NCBI GenBank assembly: GCA_020747065.1
Contig: JAGMVK010000006.1
Span: 2,294,001 to 2,358,000 of the forward strand
Source of the DNA: Cadophora sp. MPI-SDFR-AT-0126
Lineage: Eukaryota; Ascomycota; Leotiomycetes; Helotiales; Ploettnerulaceae
DNA length: 64,000 bases
Reading direction: 5' to 3'
Shown: piece after piece, positions 10,768-21,916 of the stretch
Layout of the letters: each line of letters starts with the position of its first letter
Numbering within the stretch: the stretch's first letter is position 1
Program-made: the position numbers and the translations under genes
The notes under the pieces: model-generated
Told to the model about the DNA's origin: nothing
Database searches by the model: none
Seen by the model: only the letters and a program-made list of their open reading frames with translations

Positions 10768-12462
10768 CTACGCACTACCGCTTGCGAATCCATTTCCATT
10801 TGAGATTTTCATATCCCTCGTCTTGCTCAAGATCTCCTCAACTTCTTTTTGGTGCGTCGAGAAGTTGTCCACCAAATTATCCCACATCTTGGGCTCGTGC
10901 TCATGCTTCTTCTTGCTATTCCACGCATAGTCCGTGATAGTAAACGGTCTGCTACTCTCAAACATGAACGCGACTGCTCCCTTTGAAATCTGCATCTCTG
11001 GCGGCGGCTCGGCAGACGCCGCTTTGAACTCTTCATAGGCAACTCCGTGAGGTACCATTCCGCACTCGAAAGAGACACCACCGGGTTGGAAGGAGTCAGA
11101 ACGGCCTCCATATCCACCATAGATCAGACCCATGAGTTCGGATGCGACATTGCGGTGGTAGTATGGTGGTCTGTAGGTGTGACTGGCGACGTCCCAGCGA
11201 GGCGAGAAGATGAGGAAGTCGGCGAGAGGGGCTGTAGGATCGCGAGATTTGGCTGTGAGAACGCAGAAGATGGATGGGTCGATATGGTCGACGGAAATTG
11301 AACCGACATTGACAAACTTGGTCAAGTCGTACTTGAATGGTACCTGAAATAGAAGATCAGTCTAGGCTTGGATGAAACGAACGGAAGGAAAGTTCGCTTA
11401 CATAGTTACCATGCCACGCAACGACATCAAAGGGCGAGTGCCCTTGAGTACTCTTGAAGAATTTTCCACCTAGCTTGTACACGATTTCCCATCTCTCCTT
11501 CTTGATCTCGTACTTCGCCTTCGGAGTGAGGAAATCACGTGAGTTTGCTAACCCATTTGCACCAAGTGGTCCCAGTTCCGGCAAGTCAAAATTCGATCCC
11601 CAGATTTCCAGAATGTATCCTCTCGAAGGACCATCGGGTAGCTCCACTCGATATCTGATTCCTCTCTGGATAACGCATATTTCGCCAGGCTGCACAAAAA
11701 GGGGACCGAACTCGGTTTGGATATCGAGACTTCCTTGCTGAGGAACGATGAGGAAGTCTCCATCTGAGTTTACGAAGGCTTTCTGAGACATGCTGGTGTT
11801 GGCGGTGTAGACGTGTGTGGCAATGCCTTCTCGAAGTGTTGGCTCGCCGGAACCAGCTACTGTCTTCAAGCCGGATACGAAGTCGATACCTCCCTCTGTT
11901 GGAATATCGAAAGGCAGCCATGCAAGTTGGGTTGGTGATATGTGAACTTTTGGGTTAATTGGCATAAAGTTTGACTCTGTGTCTTTGTTGTCTGGCAAAT
12001 CCGTCTGTTCATATTATCAGCTTGCTGGATGGATCATTGCTCTGATATTACTTACGAATCCTTCATGGGCAACTGCTGGACGAACTCTGTAAAGCCATGC
12101 GTTCTTATTGCTGGGTCGGGGAGCTACGAATGCGGATGCTGTCATTTGCTCTGCGTACAGCCCGAATCGAACACATCTCGGACTATTTTGTCCCTGTGGG
12201 ATGGTACCGGGAACAGCTTCTGACTCAAAGCTTCAAGACGATTAGCTCCAGATATCGAACTCACTTCGTAGTGACTTACTGATTCCCAAAGCCAGCTTGA
12301 TACTAGAACCTTGTCAGCCAGTACCTTTGAGTGACGTCTCTTACGCACCTCATATGGATCGTTCTTCCTCACGGCGAACGAGGGAATGCTTCCATCTTTC
12401 TGTGTCTCAGCCCAATGAAAGATATTTTGATAGTCCTCCCCTTTTGAAGTTGAAGCTGGCAT
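10768..12462 (-). CDS. hmgA: Homogentisate 1,2-dioxygenase
   Basis: Five exons: 12462-12349, 12302-12280, 12230-12056, 12004-11402 and 11343-10768, adding up to 497 codons (496 residues). It opens the homogentisate ring to maleylacetoacetate in tyrosine/phenylalanine catabolism, using non-haem Fe(II). Family motifs are clear: YQAGFGNHFESEA (assembled across the tiny second exon), GQNSPRC, LYAEQMTASAFVAPR, SPFDVVAWHGNYVPFKYDL, PPYYHRNVASELMGLIYG (iron-ligand His and Glu) and FECGMVPHG (iron-ligand His). Exon 2 is only 23 nt. The protein is longer than the roughly 445 residues usual for the family, with an N-terminal extension and a Gly/Ser tail. The usual fungal partners (fumarylacetoacetase, maleylacetoacetate isomerase) are not in this window. 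Confidence 0.93.
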
Positions 12463-13444
12463 TGTGACCTATTTCTGGAACAGTATTGTGATGTATATCT
12501 TCGGTCGAATTCGTCGTGTCTGGAAATATCTAATATTCGGAATTCCCTCAGAAAGTAGAAATAAGGCAAATTTTGGAGAAGGAGGCAGTACTCTTATATC
12601 ACATGTGGGAGCTCTAGCCCCGCAGCCGCACTCAATATGGCTGAAGAAAGGTTATGCTAACGAAATTGTTTAGATGCTCGCCAAGGAAACCACGGGAAAC
12701 CCCCAACCTCAACTCCAGATCGTCTGATCCGAATCCGACCAAGCTGACCAAGACTCGATCATTGGCTGATAGCAAATGTAGAAAGTGGAGTGTGAGCACC
12801 TCCTCCCCGAACACCTCATCGTCGATGTGATTCTTACTTTCCTTACAAGCCGAAGCACAAGTCCAGCTCCCTGGAAACTCAGATCTGCGGGGTACTTTCC
12901 AGCGGGCTTGGTGGGGTAAATATCTGCCGAGTGGGGTATTTTTCATCTGACAACATTCTCACAAAGCACCTAGACTCGTGTCCCCTCTTACGAAGAATTC
13001 ACAAATCACTCGGCATAATCTTACCGACGTTTCACAGCGTATGATATCGGTCCTGGCGATATTCATATGAAGGCAGTCGTAAGTGCGGTTAATCTTGGCC
13101 AATCACTCAGGCACGCCATTACGGAACAGACTCGAGGTAAATTTTGCTACCCCAATTCGCCCCAAAGAATTCACGTGCGTAATCCGAGATCCGAACAAGT
13201 GTCAGTCACTATAGAGTTTTGATGTACACGCTAAAACAGATCTGCCCTACGGGTAGAGAATCACAAGCCTTAGAGACTCACAAGACTACCTTGTCTACTT
13301 CATTCGCTTAGGACGTAGATGATTAGAGAAAATTACCAGCGACCAATCTACCATGTACGAGGGTCCAGAGAAAATTGACCTGATGCATGTCTTCCAATTG
13401 AAGGGAACTCTTCTGCTTCCCAATGCTCAAAGCCTTTCTCCTAA
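12463..13444. other. Intergenic, nothing firmly recognised
   Basis: 980 bp upstream of homogentisate dioxygenase. A 104-codon minus-strand frame at 12632-12946 has no recognisable family and no splice context, so I do not call it. Confidence 0.45.
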
Positions 13445-15254
13445 TCAATTGCCAGTCATGAAATTACCCCAAGCGGCCGACAGAGGCTCCAAGCCAATCT
13501 CTTCTGCAAGCTCAAAAATGGTATTCTTTCTTCCTGACCCAGCTTTTGCAATACCCTGCACATACCCACCACAGATCCCGTCTTTACTAGGCCCATAAGT
13601 CCGGGCGCCTTCTACTTCTCCATACGGCTTCCAGTCACAAGCACCATTGACGAACTTGATCACGTCTTCTGCGAATTTTACCGCCACAGCTTTCTGTTCT
13701 GGCTCCATGTGCTCGTTGTAATTCTGGAACAAGAAAGCGATGTCCAGCACATGACCTGCTTCTCCTTTCCATTCCCCATCCCAAGGGTTCGGCTCGTTGA
13801 AGTGATATACATGGGCCTTGCCCAGCCACCCTTGAGCGAATGTCAAAGCTGTTGCGTAAAAGCCGATATCCGTTGAAAATTGCAGGACATTTTTGAGTGC
13901 AACTTCGTCAGGAAGGTCCGGTGTGATGTGATAAGCATGGCGAACCTTTTCTGCAGCCGATGGGTACTCCGCGAGTGTTTTGTCGATGGATTCGCAAAAT
14001 CCTTTTCCTATGTTGACAGTCTTCGGACCTAGCATGAAAGATCCAATAGATCCCTAATCTCATCAGTCTCGTTACTAGAGATTGACTGCAGAATCAACTC
14101 ACATCGAATTGACAATCGCCAATCAAGAGATCTTCGCACCACTTCCTCCCAGGCATGTCCAATTCAGGAGAGTCTTGCTTGGAGCTCACATGGGCGAAAT
14201 GCAGAGTATTACGGATCAAGTCGCCGTCTATCACTGGCATGAGAGGAATGCTTGGCGGCACGCTGAGCAGTTTCTCGGCCGGCATTTCCAACAGAGCTTT
14301 GATTCGCTCTGACCCAGACAGCTCTTTCAATCCAAACATATCGATGATAGAGGAATAAGCAAACTCGGAGACTGGCGGCGGAAGAGGTTTCATCGTAAGT
14401 GAGGTCCCAGACATACTCATGTAGCGTCTGAAAAGTGGTTCGGTTGAATGTAGAAGTAAGTTTCCAGATACTAGCAACTTGTTAGCGCTTCAGATGTCAA
14501 ATAATGAATTAGCACCGACCTGATCCTGCACTTTCGCCAATAAACGTTACGCTTTCTGGGTCTCCGCCAAATCCTCCGATGAACTTTTTAATCCAGCGGA
14601 GGGCATTTACTTGGTCTTTGAGACCGTTGTTGGCAGCATACCCTTCCTTTCTCATCTCTTCCGAAGTGAGAAAACCTGGCAAACCAACTCGATAACTTGT
14701 GGCACTTCAATCAGCACTCGATGTCATTAAGAACTTGGCAAAGAGGAATCTTACTTGATCCCCACTCCAATGACAGGCAGTCCCATTTCTGCTGATAGCT
14801 TCACAATACGTGCTTGATCATACTGCGGCCAAGCATTCGATCCTAAAGCATACCCCCCGCCGTGAACAAACATGAACACTGGTAACTTCTGTTCAGGACC
14901 TGGGACTTTTCCATCGATCAGAGGTACGGTGACATTGAGATTCAATCCATCCAGTTCTGACATCCTCATCTCGGGCATGGGAAGAGACTTTTGAATGAAT
15001 CCAAACTCCATGTCCCACGCCGGCGGTGATATTACATAAGGTCTGTTATTCTATTAGAACTGCTTCCAATCACTATGAATGTCTTACCCTGGTTTTGTTG
15101 CGTCGATCAGGTTGGCACCGCTGTGCTCGAAAAGCTCGCTTGGCGCGAATCTGTCTTTGAGAGACGCATATTTGATCCCCAGGAATTGGACAACAATTTC
15201 CTTAGAATTTCCCTGAATCTGACCCAACGTCGGATGGTTAATTTGAGATGCCAT
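13445..15254 (-). CDS. Type B carboxylesterase/lipase family protein
   Basis: Five exons (15254-15088, 15042-14755, 14704-14520, 14470-14103, 14053-13445) add up to 539 codons (538 residues). It is an alpha/beta hydrolase of the carboxylesterase type B family. Motifs in order: GQIQG and FLGIKYA near the N-terminus, the oxyanion hole in [36 protein letters not shown], the nucleophile in GESAGS (Ser about 210), and the catalytic His in [15 protein letters not shown] (about 437). No signal peptide is seen ([15 protein letters not shown]), so it is probably intracellular. The third intron starts with an unusual GTCGGT donor, supported by frame and conservation. Substrate unknown. It lies next to amino-acid catabolic genes, but a shared role is only a guess. 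Confidence 0.88.
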
Positions 15255-15541
15255 TACAGCTTTTCAAAATGAGTAAGTATTTAATGAATGGAAGCTAAAG
15301 AGGCAAGGTGATAACGATTTCCTCTAGAGAGGGGAAGTAGGAGAGCAAAAGTGACTCCAACGTCAGCCGTCTAAGCCTAATGCGTTTCCACCCAACAGGG
15401 GCAGATAATGTAGACCAGTCGGCATGGTACCCACGAGCTGTGCAAATTTCAAGTACATTTCTGACAGCACATGGCGGAAGCAGACGTTTTCAGAACATGG
15501 GTAGGCACTGCTACATCCCCATCTTTGGATAGTCTGAGGTA

Positions 15542-15571
15542 TCCCATCGACCGCCATACACGCATTTTAGC
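15542..15571 (+). repeat. Left terminal inverted repeat
   Basis: The outer 16 bases (TCCCATCGACCGCCAT) and an inner 11 bases (CGCATTTTAGC) recur in reverse complement at 17509-17541. They are separated by 3 nt here and 6 nt at the right end. Confidence 0.8.
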
Positions 15572-15685
15572 GTGGTGGGGCTTACAAGGATCGTTACCCC
15601 TCGCAACGGCACATCAACACACCCTCCATATGATCGTTCTTGTGCTGAATCAAGAGCAATTCTCACTCAAATTAGCACAGAAAAG

Positions 15686-17446
15686 ATGGCGGAAGATATG
15701 CAACCTGATCCTATTCTTGATGGAACGTACCGACCTAAAGCGAAGCCGATTAAAGAAGGTTCCGGACCATTTATCCCTTTCTATTGCCTCGATTTCCAGC
15801 CTCAAATAAAGCTACCTCTTTCCGTTAGTTCTACTGATCCTTTTGCTATATTCTCTCTCTTTTTTACAGATGAAATACTCCAGGAAATAGTGGATTTTAC
15901 AAATCAAAATATCAAAGAGCCTGATTTATCTAAACCTCATTCTCGCTCTCACAGTTAGTACGATACTACGCTTCCTGAGATTAAAGTCTACCTCGGAATA
16001 TTGATCTATATGGGGCTACATATAGAGAATCAAATAGAGGACTATTGGTCTACAGATGAGGACAGCCCGCAACACGCAGTACGTAAATATATGTCACGGA
16101 ATCGCTTTGAAATCTTACACCGGAGGTTCTGTCTTTGTGCCCCTCCACCTAAGGGCACGAGATTACGCCTATTTGAGAGGGTAGAACCACTTAATTCCCA
16201 CGTTCAAAGAGTATCCCTTCGGCTTTAGATACCAGGCCGGAACGTTACTGTGGACGAGTGTATGCAACGCTTTACCGGACGAGCTTTTGAAACAACAACT
16301 ATACCTTCTAAGCCTATACCGACAGGCTATAAAGTATGGGTAGTCGCCCAATTAGGCTACTTTTTACAGTGGACCTGGCATTCTAAAGGAGCTCAGGGGC
16401 CAGAGGGCGTGCGAGCTCCTGTAGCTCTTGGAGGGCCAAAGACGAATAGAGGTGCCGGCCTCTCTGGAAATCGTACGCAGGCTGTTGTACCGCATCTGTT
16501 GTGTCGTTTGCCTCCCGCAAATTACATAGTATTGCTAGACAATCTCTTCGTGTCGAATAAGCTGATGATGTACCTCCGGGAGCTTGGATTCGGTGCTATT
16601 AGTACAGCAAGACGGGATTCCGGGATCGTGCAAAGGCTCCTTACTTTGCAGGCAAATGCGAAGAAATCAGAGACCCGGATACCGTACAACGCTCTCTTTA
16701 CAGCCTGTAACACCAACAATACTGTGACCCAGGCTCTTTGGAACGATAACGCACCTACGCTTTTCATGATGAATTGCAACGATAGCTCTGGTACTGTCTC
16801 TACGATTCGCCATAAACCAAGTGAAACCTCTTCAAATGCGGCTATCTCTAGACCATGGTTTAGAGAGCAGAATAGCAAGGAATTAGATGAGCCCGCGTTT
16901 GCGTAGCTTTACAACTAATTCATGAATGCTGTCGACGTCGGGGACCAACTCAAGTCCTACAATTCCGGAGATAGGCCAATTCGTCGTGGAGGATGGCAAG
17001 CTCTTTGGAATTGGCTTCTTCAGACGGTTCTAGTCAATTCTTACCTTATATCGATACATGCCAACGTACAGAACCACTGGCAAGTTGAAGACGAGGATCG
17101 GTGGACAACACAGGTCAAATTCCGGAAAGAAATCATACGAGCATTGCTTCACTCTACTGGGTCTCCGTTGGGCACGAGGAAAAGGCGTTTCTCACACGGA
17201 AATATTAACGAATCTCTTATTCCGGCTGAGCGCCATCAGAAGCTACGAATGACGTGGAGAGGTGATTGTAAAGCGTGTCAAGGGGAAAGGTATGGAAAGC
17301 GCCGGCGAGTAGTTTTAGGGGAAACCTCGGCGAATATTCAGAGCTTTGGAAAGCGAAGTACAGTATATTTTAGCTGTAAACAGTGCAACGTACACCTTTG
17401 TAAAGAAGGCCCTTGTTTTGATAGGTATCATGGCGCTGTAGAGTAG
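15686..17446 (+). pseudogene. PiggyBac-like transposase remnant
   Basis: A single frame runs from MAEDMQPDPILDGTYRPKAK to a Cys-rich C-terminus with no frameshift but four stops: TAG near 15956, TAG near 16226, TAG near 16904 and TAA near 16916. Transposase IS4-type (DDE_Tnp_1_7) landmarks are present in order: KVYLGILIYMGL; VTVDECMQRFTGRAFE with the first acidic residues; PTGYKVWVVA; IVLLDNLFVSNKLMMYLREL with the second Asp; ISTARRDSG; and NAVDVGDQLKSYN near the end. A Cys-rich tail (CKACQG ... CKQCNVHLCKEGPC) resembles the zinc-binding end of this family. Every stop can be explained as CAG/CAA changed to TAG/TAA. No functional transposase can be made. Confidence 0.85.
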
Positions 17447-17508
17447 AGTAGAATTGACTGTATCCGACCCCGAAATGCGGCGTTCTGATTGGCTCAACCC
17501 CCTGTCAG

Positions 17509-17541
17509 GCTAAAATGCGCAAGCGATGGCGGTCGATGGGA
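17509..17541 (-). repeat. Right terminal inverted repeat
   Basis: Reverse-complement partner of 15542-15571, with the same two conserved blocks and a 3-nt longer spacer between them. Confidence 0.8.
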
Positions 17542-18794
17542 TAGTGGGGCCACCCCATGGTGTTGATGGTGGGTTTGTGGGACCGGAAAACCTCCAAAGG
17601 TGACAATCACATGACAGGTAGATCAATAACTTGACGCTTACTTTGCTTCTGAAGCCACCTTCAAATGTCTTAAAAAGGTCAAAATCAATTTATCGAGCAT
17701 TTTGAAAGTATCGAGATGTTCAATTCATTCTTCTATTCATAGATTTGCTGGTCTCAATGGCATTGGCAGCTTTCAAACCTGGTTCCACGGCACTCAATGC
17801 TCCACAGGAGTATTCTCCACCATCCAACAGAGCTGTCCTTAGCCGCAGCCAGGTGCTCACCGGAATTTCTCATTGTAACACTTCTTGTTGGCATTAAATG
17901 ACGAAAATCAAGCTCAATGGAGCATTCGAACCTCAGCACTCAGGAGACCGAGATCCCCAAATATTACCCCGCACCTTGATATTACCCCGCATCAAATGCC
18001 AGTCGACCATCTCTCCACACGGATCTCCGCCAGATTGTGTAAAGCCTCGAAGGGAGATAAAGTGAAAAATAGAAGAAGAAAATCCATTCCAAAATTTCAG
18101 CAGTGTGACATTTGCGCAGCACAGGGGACCAGTCCATCCAGATAAATTAAAGATAATTTTGTGTCCGCTTACTGTCTCATTGGCCATCACATACAGATCT
18201 TCTGACTCCACCTAAAACCCCCATGGAAGACATCGAAGTACGGAGCAGGGACAGACGATTTCAGATGCTGACATGCTTGAAGCTCTTTCTTGAGGATCTG
18301 ATTTCCAAGACTTTCATGTAGTTTGGACCATTCCTGTCACCCGCCAATCCACTGGCTTGGTGTAGTCAAGATGCCACGACAGGTGTCATCGGGTATAGGG
18401 CTTTAGGATCCCGCGGCAAAATTGTGCAAATATCGTCTTTCGTCTTTGAAAACTCCCAAGAATGGTACTTTTTCTTCACAATTCGATGTGCTCATCACCA
18501 TTTGCAGTCATTAAACATTGTCAAATGTTGACTTTTCCGTACAAGTGGGGCTCGCTTAAAAAGGGGTGAAAACAATGCGTCATTGCACATAGACATCACG
18601 ATTCCAATTCTGGAAGGTTTGCAACGGTTTCCAACGGTAATTTCCATTTTGTGTTAGTTTTTCTTCTAAGGTTTCGCTAATATTGAAGGGCCAGAGATTG
18701 TTTTTACGACTGATTTTAATTTTCTGAAAAGCAAGGAAGTTGAGTAAAAAATGGTTAGTTCGATTATTACCAGGGGACGTCGTCTTCTGGACTT
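17542..18794. other. Intergenic, no gene seen
   Basis: About 1.25 kb between the transposon and the first RING gene. Small frames only. A perfect 9-bp hairpin with a 1-nt loop (18788-18806) overlaps the stop codon of the neighbouring gene. Confidence 0.5.
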
Positions 18795-20174
18795 TCAAAG
18801 TCCAGTCAAATCCTCTCCTCTAGAATTCATGATACAACGAAAGCTGTCACGATCCATTTTGTGAAGGCGAGCATGCTGATCTCCTGGCTGTTCTCGCTTT
18901 TCGGGACGACAGCGGTGTTTATACATGAACAGCATCTGAGCTTCAGTAAAGCCCATAAAGAGAAAGTCGCAGTCCCGCTTCTCATGAGTGCAGAGAAGGA
19001 CTCTCATCCAAAGAGGCATTGCAGGACTATCCTCTTCGAACTCCTCGCCATCTTCTGAATGCGTATCTTCAGAGGAGTTGTCCGAGGCCACAGAGTCGTC
19101 CTGATCGACTGACAGGCTTGAATGTGAATCTGAGTCAATATCCATCCGGTCACCATCTTCAGTGTTTTCTTCCATGTTATCTTGGAAGTATTCGTGGGGA
19201 GGTGCTAATGCATCGATGAAATCTCTAAAGGCATCGAGCAGATCTTCGAAGGTATCTCTAAGGTCGGCTGCGAGGTCACCTTCAGGGCCATCTTCCAAAA
19301 TCTCGTCGTCTTCATCGTCCTCTTCATCGCCGTCTTCATCGTCGCGATCCTCCGACAACAATCTGTGGTACAATAGCGGTATGTCTCTGTAAAGCTCATG
19401 GTTCTCGTATCTCAGAACTTCAGCCCTGCACACTGGACAACTTGAACGCATTTCCAACCATTTCTTGATGCATTCTGCACCGAATACATGTCCGCATCTC
19501 TTGGCCTTGACTGGAAGCTCTGTCGAGCCATCATCAGAGCTGGCAACGAATCCTGTCATGCAGATCGAACACTGATCATCAGTGCTGATATCTTCAAGAC
19601 TGACATTGGCCACTGAGCCTTCTACAACATCTTTGCGAAGGCGTGGGAGTTTTGGAGGCTCGTCAGCTGCAATCAGCTTTTTGACTCGGTTATATTCGTG
19701 GACCTTTTGAAGCTGGAGAATTAGCATTCTCTCTGGTAATGTGCAGGGATTACTAGTCTGCAGCCGCGACCAGAAGTCGCAAATGAGGATTAGCTGAATA
19801 CCTGACAGCATCCGAGCAGCCAACTCTGGCAGTGGCTTCTTCACGTCTCGTTCTGAGTCTACGAAAGCGAGCAGGTCGTTGGGATGGTTGTGCATGTGAT
19901 CTCTGGCTTGCGCCCAGAGATACTGGGCAGTTTCTTGATGGAAGCTGCCGAATTGGTAGTCAAAGTAAGCCGGGCCAGTGTATGGTATGTATTCAAATGT
20001 TACATGATATGGAGTGTCTCTTGGATCTGGTAGAAGAAAACAGTCCGGACAGAACATGTCAAACCCACTATGAGCTTGTCGAATTAGGCAGTCGTCCCTT
20101 ACGTTACCACAACGATGAAATGTTGTTATCTCGTGCTTGCATTGACCATAGAACACATCATAAGAGAGACACAT
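18795..20174 (-). CDS. RING-finger protein A with Cys-rich N-terminus
   Basis: Single exon, 459 residues. I start at the ATG at 20174 (MCLSYDVFYGQCKH) because two downstream paralogues start the same way in the same CAAG-ATG-TGT context; the frame extends 42 codons further upstream. The N-terminus has C2, C12, H14, C22, C29, C42 and C45, likely metal-binding. A helical middle contains FWSRLQT...LQLQKVHEYNRV. The RING spans about 202-249: CSIC, RCGHVFGAEC, CPVC. The usual fifth ligand (His/Cys three after the His) is Gly. The rest is very acidic (DDEDGDEEDDEDDE), then a short ordered end with FMGFTEAQMLFMYKH. RING domains usually recruit E2 enzymes for ubiquitin transfer; activity here is unproven. 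Confidence 0.8.
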   Translation of the reverse strand: MCLSYDVFYGQCKHEITTFHRCGNVRDDCLIRQAHSGFDMFCPDCFLLPDPRDTPYHVTFEYIPYTGPAYFDYQFGSFHQETAQYLWAQARDHMHNHPNDLLAFVDSERDVKKPLPELAARMLSGIQLILICDFWSRLQTSNPCTLPERMLILQLQKVHEYNRVKKLIAADEPPKLPRLRKDVVEGSVANVSLEDISTDDQCSICMTGFVASSDDGSTELPVKAKRCGHVFGAECIKKWLEMRSSCPVCRAEVLRYENHELYRDIPLLYHRLLSEDRDDEDGDEEDDEDDEILEDGPEGDLAADLRDTFEDLLDAFRDFIDALAPPHEYFQDNMEENTEDGDRMDIDSDSHSSLSVDQDDSVASDNSSEDTHSEDGEEFEEDSPAMPLWMRVLLCTHEKRDCDFLFMGFTEAQMLFMYKHRCRPEKREQPGDQHARLHKMDRDSFRCIMNSRGEDLTGL

Positions 20175-20944
20175 CTTGGCGGCGAATTTATGGGAGGCCG
20201 AGCTTTTTCTATGTCTGTTAGACAGTATCTCGATGGATGCGTAGCCGTTCTGCATAGAAGGATGGAAATGGTGATACAATATCATGAATTCCATGTTCAA
20301 ACTACAATCATCTATTATATAAAGGAAGCGATAATGCTGTTTAGTTTAGTGATCGTTGTTGTCTTGCAGGTTTCTTTCATAGATACACAATCCTAATCAA
20401 CAGCAAACACAATGGGCCTTCACGAGAATACAATCAAATCGAACAAAGAATTCTGAACTCAGAGGGTGGAAATTGGAGAACAAACCACTGACGCTAGTTT
20501 CAAAACTCCAAAAACTATTTAATATATCTAAACTGAGGTGAAACGAGCTGCCATAAGATGCTTCACATCATTGAAGTCAGAGGTAATGTAGCGGCCGGCC
20601 AAGAGAGACTCTGGCTTTGGCTCAGTTTCTAAACACGGATTTTACTAAGACTGCACACTGGCTTTGGTAGATTGGGATGAAGTAATCATTATTGGGACAG
20701 GCAGAAAATATTAGTCTGAGATCATTTGATGAAATCCTTTTTTTTTTTTTTTTTTTTTTGATTAAAATCAGATTGGTTTCTGTTATGTCATGTCGTACCA
20801 CCCTATGAAAGCGCAGAAGAAAGAAGTTCAAAATCGCATCGCTTCACTCACTCTCGGGTTCCGAAGCGAGTATGGAATTTCCTGAAACAGTCAGGAGCCA
20901 CCATTATAACTACCAGTCCAGCTATATTGGCTTCTGAATGCCTC
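20175..20944. other. Spacer between RING genes A and B, with poly-T tract
   Basis: 770 bp containing the promoter of gene A and the 3' end of gene B. A run of 22 T lies at 20738-20759. No gene seen. Confidence 0.5.
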
Positions 20945-21916
20945 TTATTCTTTCTCTGAGAGCAAAAAGTCTTCGAGTGTCGTTACTTTGATGATTGCCA
21001 TGTCACCATCGGCATTCGCTGGAGAAGTACCGAGAATATGGCAGAGGAACAGAGGCATTGGTGCCGGCGATTCGCTGGAGATTTGCTGTCCTTCAGCAAT
21101 TGACTGGCTCGCTGGGAACGAAAGGAGCTTGCGTCGGCAAACTGGACAAGTTTCATTGTCTCTAATCCAGGTACAGATGCAGTGATTGCCGAAAATGTGA
21201 CCGCAAGGCGTTTTGACAGGAATCTCGCGGAACTTATTTCTCGATTTTATGTTGGCTAGAGGCATCTTACAGATAGTACAGTTGCTGTCTTCATCGGATA
21301 AATCACGAATATCAACAGAACGGAGGACAGTCATCAGTAGTGGTGGTCTGATGGACTTGCTGACTTCTTCAAGTTGGTATCTCCGAGCCGATTCCTTTAT
21401 GCTTTGCGACATGAGGTACTTGTGCATTTCGCTGAGAAGCTTACCTTTGCGTAAGCTGGGACTTCGCTTGTAGGTGATCACTTCTCGCCAAAATGAAAAA
21501 GCGAGGAGGTGGTAAAGATTGTGGCCTATGTGCAAAACGAGACCTGAAGCAGGGGCAGTATCTTCAACAGCGTTAGCTTGCTCTGCAAGAATTTCAGCAG
21601 AGTGAATATCAACTCGGTCCCAAATCTTGTTGACCATTCTTATATAGCTATCGAAGTTTCGATACAACGGATGGTTAGCCATTTTATCCCTGGCTTCAGC
21701 ATTGAGAGAGTCGCGAAAGGAACCGCCATTCTCAAGACACGCGGGACAGAAGTCTGGGAGTTCCAAACAAGTGCCTGCTATGTCCGAGTGTTTTTCGAGT
21801 CCAATTAATCTTCCAGGTTGTGGCTGGCAAGTTTGGCGACTTGCGCAAGGGAAGAAATAGGACTGACCAGTGTGCGGCTGGCAAGATGCGAACGCTACTG
21901 TGTAACGAAAACACAT
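20945..21916 (-). CDS. RING-finger protein B with Cys-rich N-terminus
   Basis: Single exon, 323 residues, start ATG at 21916 (MCFRYTVAFASC). It is a paralogue of the genes at 18795 and 22817. N-terminal Cys/His at 2, 12, 15, 24, 30, 50, 57 and 60, including the shared DFCPAC. The middle has FWREVITYKRSPSL, matching the FW block of the relatives. The RING is at about 213-260: CTIC, PCGHIFGNHC, CPVC, again with Gly at the fifth ligand position. It lacks the long acidic tail of protein A and ends soon after the RING with SPAPMPLFLCHIL. Probable role: ubiquitin ligase or a RING-like protein-binding module; substrate unknown. Confidence 0.8.
   Translation of the reverse strand: MCFRYTVAFASCQPHTGQSYFFPCASRQTCQPQPGRLIGLEKHSDIAGTCLELPDFCPACLENGGSFRDSLNAEARDKMANHPLYRNFDSYIRMVNKIWDRVDIHSAEILAEQANAVEDTAPASGLVLHIGHNLYHLLAFSFWREVITYKRSPSLRKGKLLSEMHKYLMSQSIKESARRYQLEEVSKSIRPPLLMTVLRSVDIRDLSDEDSNCTICKMPLANIKSRNKFREIPVKTPCGHIFGNHCICTWIRDNETCPVCRRKLLSFPASQSIAEGQQISSESPAPMPLFLCHILGTSPANADGDMAIIKVTTLEDFLLSEKE

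Larger units (their letters stand above)
15542..17541 (+). mobile_element. Dead PiggyBac-type (DDE_Tnp_1_7) DNA transposon, 2,000 bp
   Basis: The element is bounded by imperfect inverted repeats at 15542-15571 and 17509-17541 and contains one degenerate transposase frame. Immediately outside both repeats is the dinucleotide TA (15540-15541 and 17542-17543). PiggyBac elements normally duplicate TTAA, so either TA is the whole target duplication or it is chance. The repeat ends coincide with the ends of the coding remnant plus short leaders, which supports the boundaries. Confidence 0.75.

Noticed and set aside
15540..17543. Tc1/mariner assignment suggested by TA flanks
   Set aside because: The transposase has the DDE_Tnp_1_7 landmarks and lacks the mariner DDE pattern and N-terminal helix-turn-helix layout.
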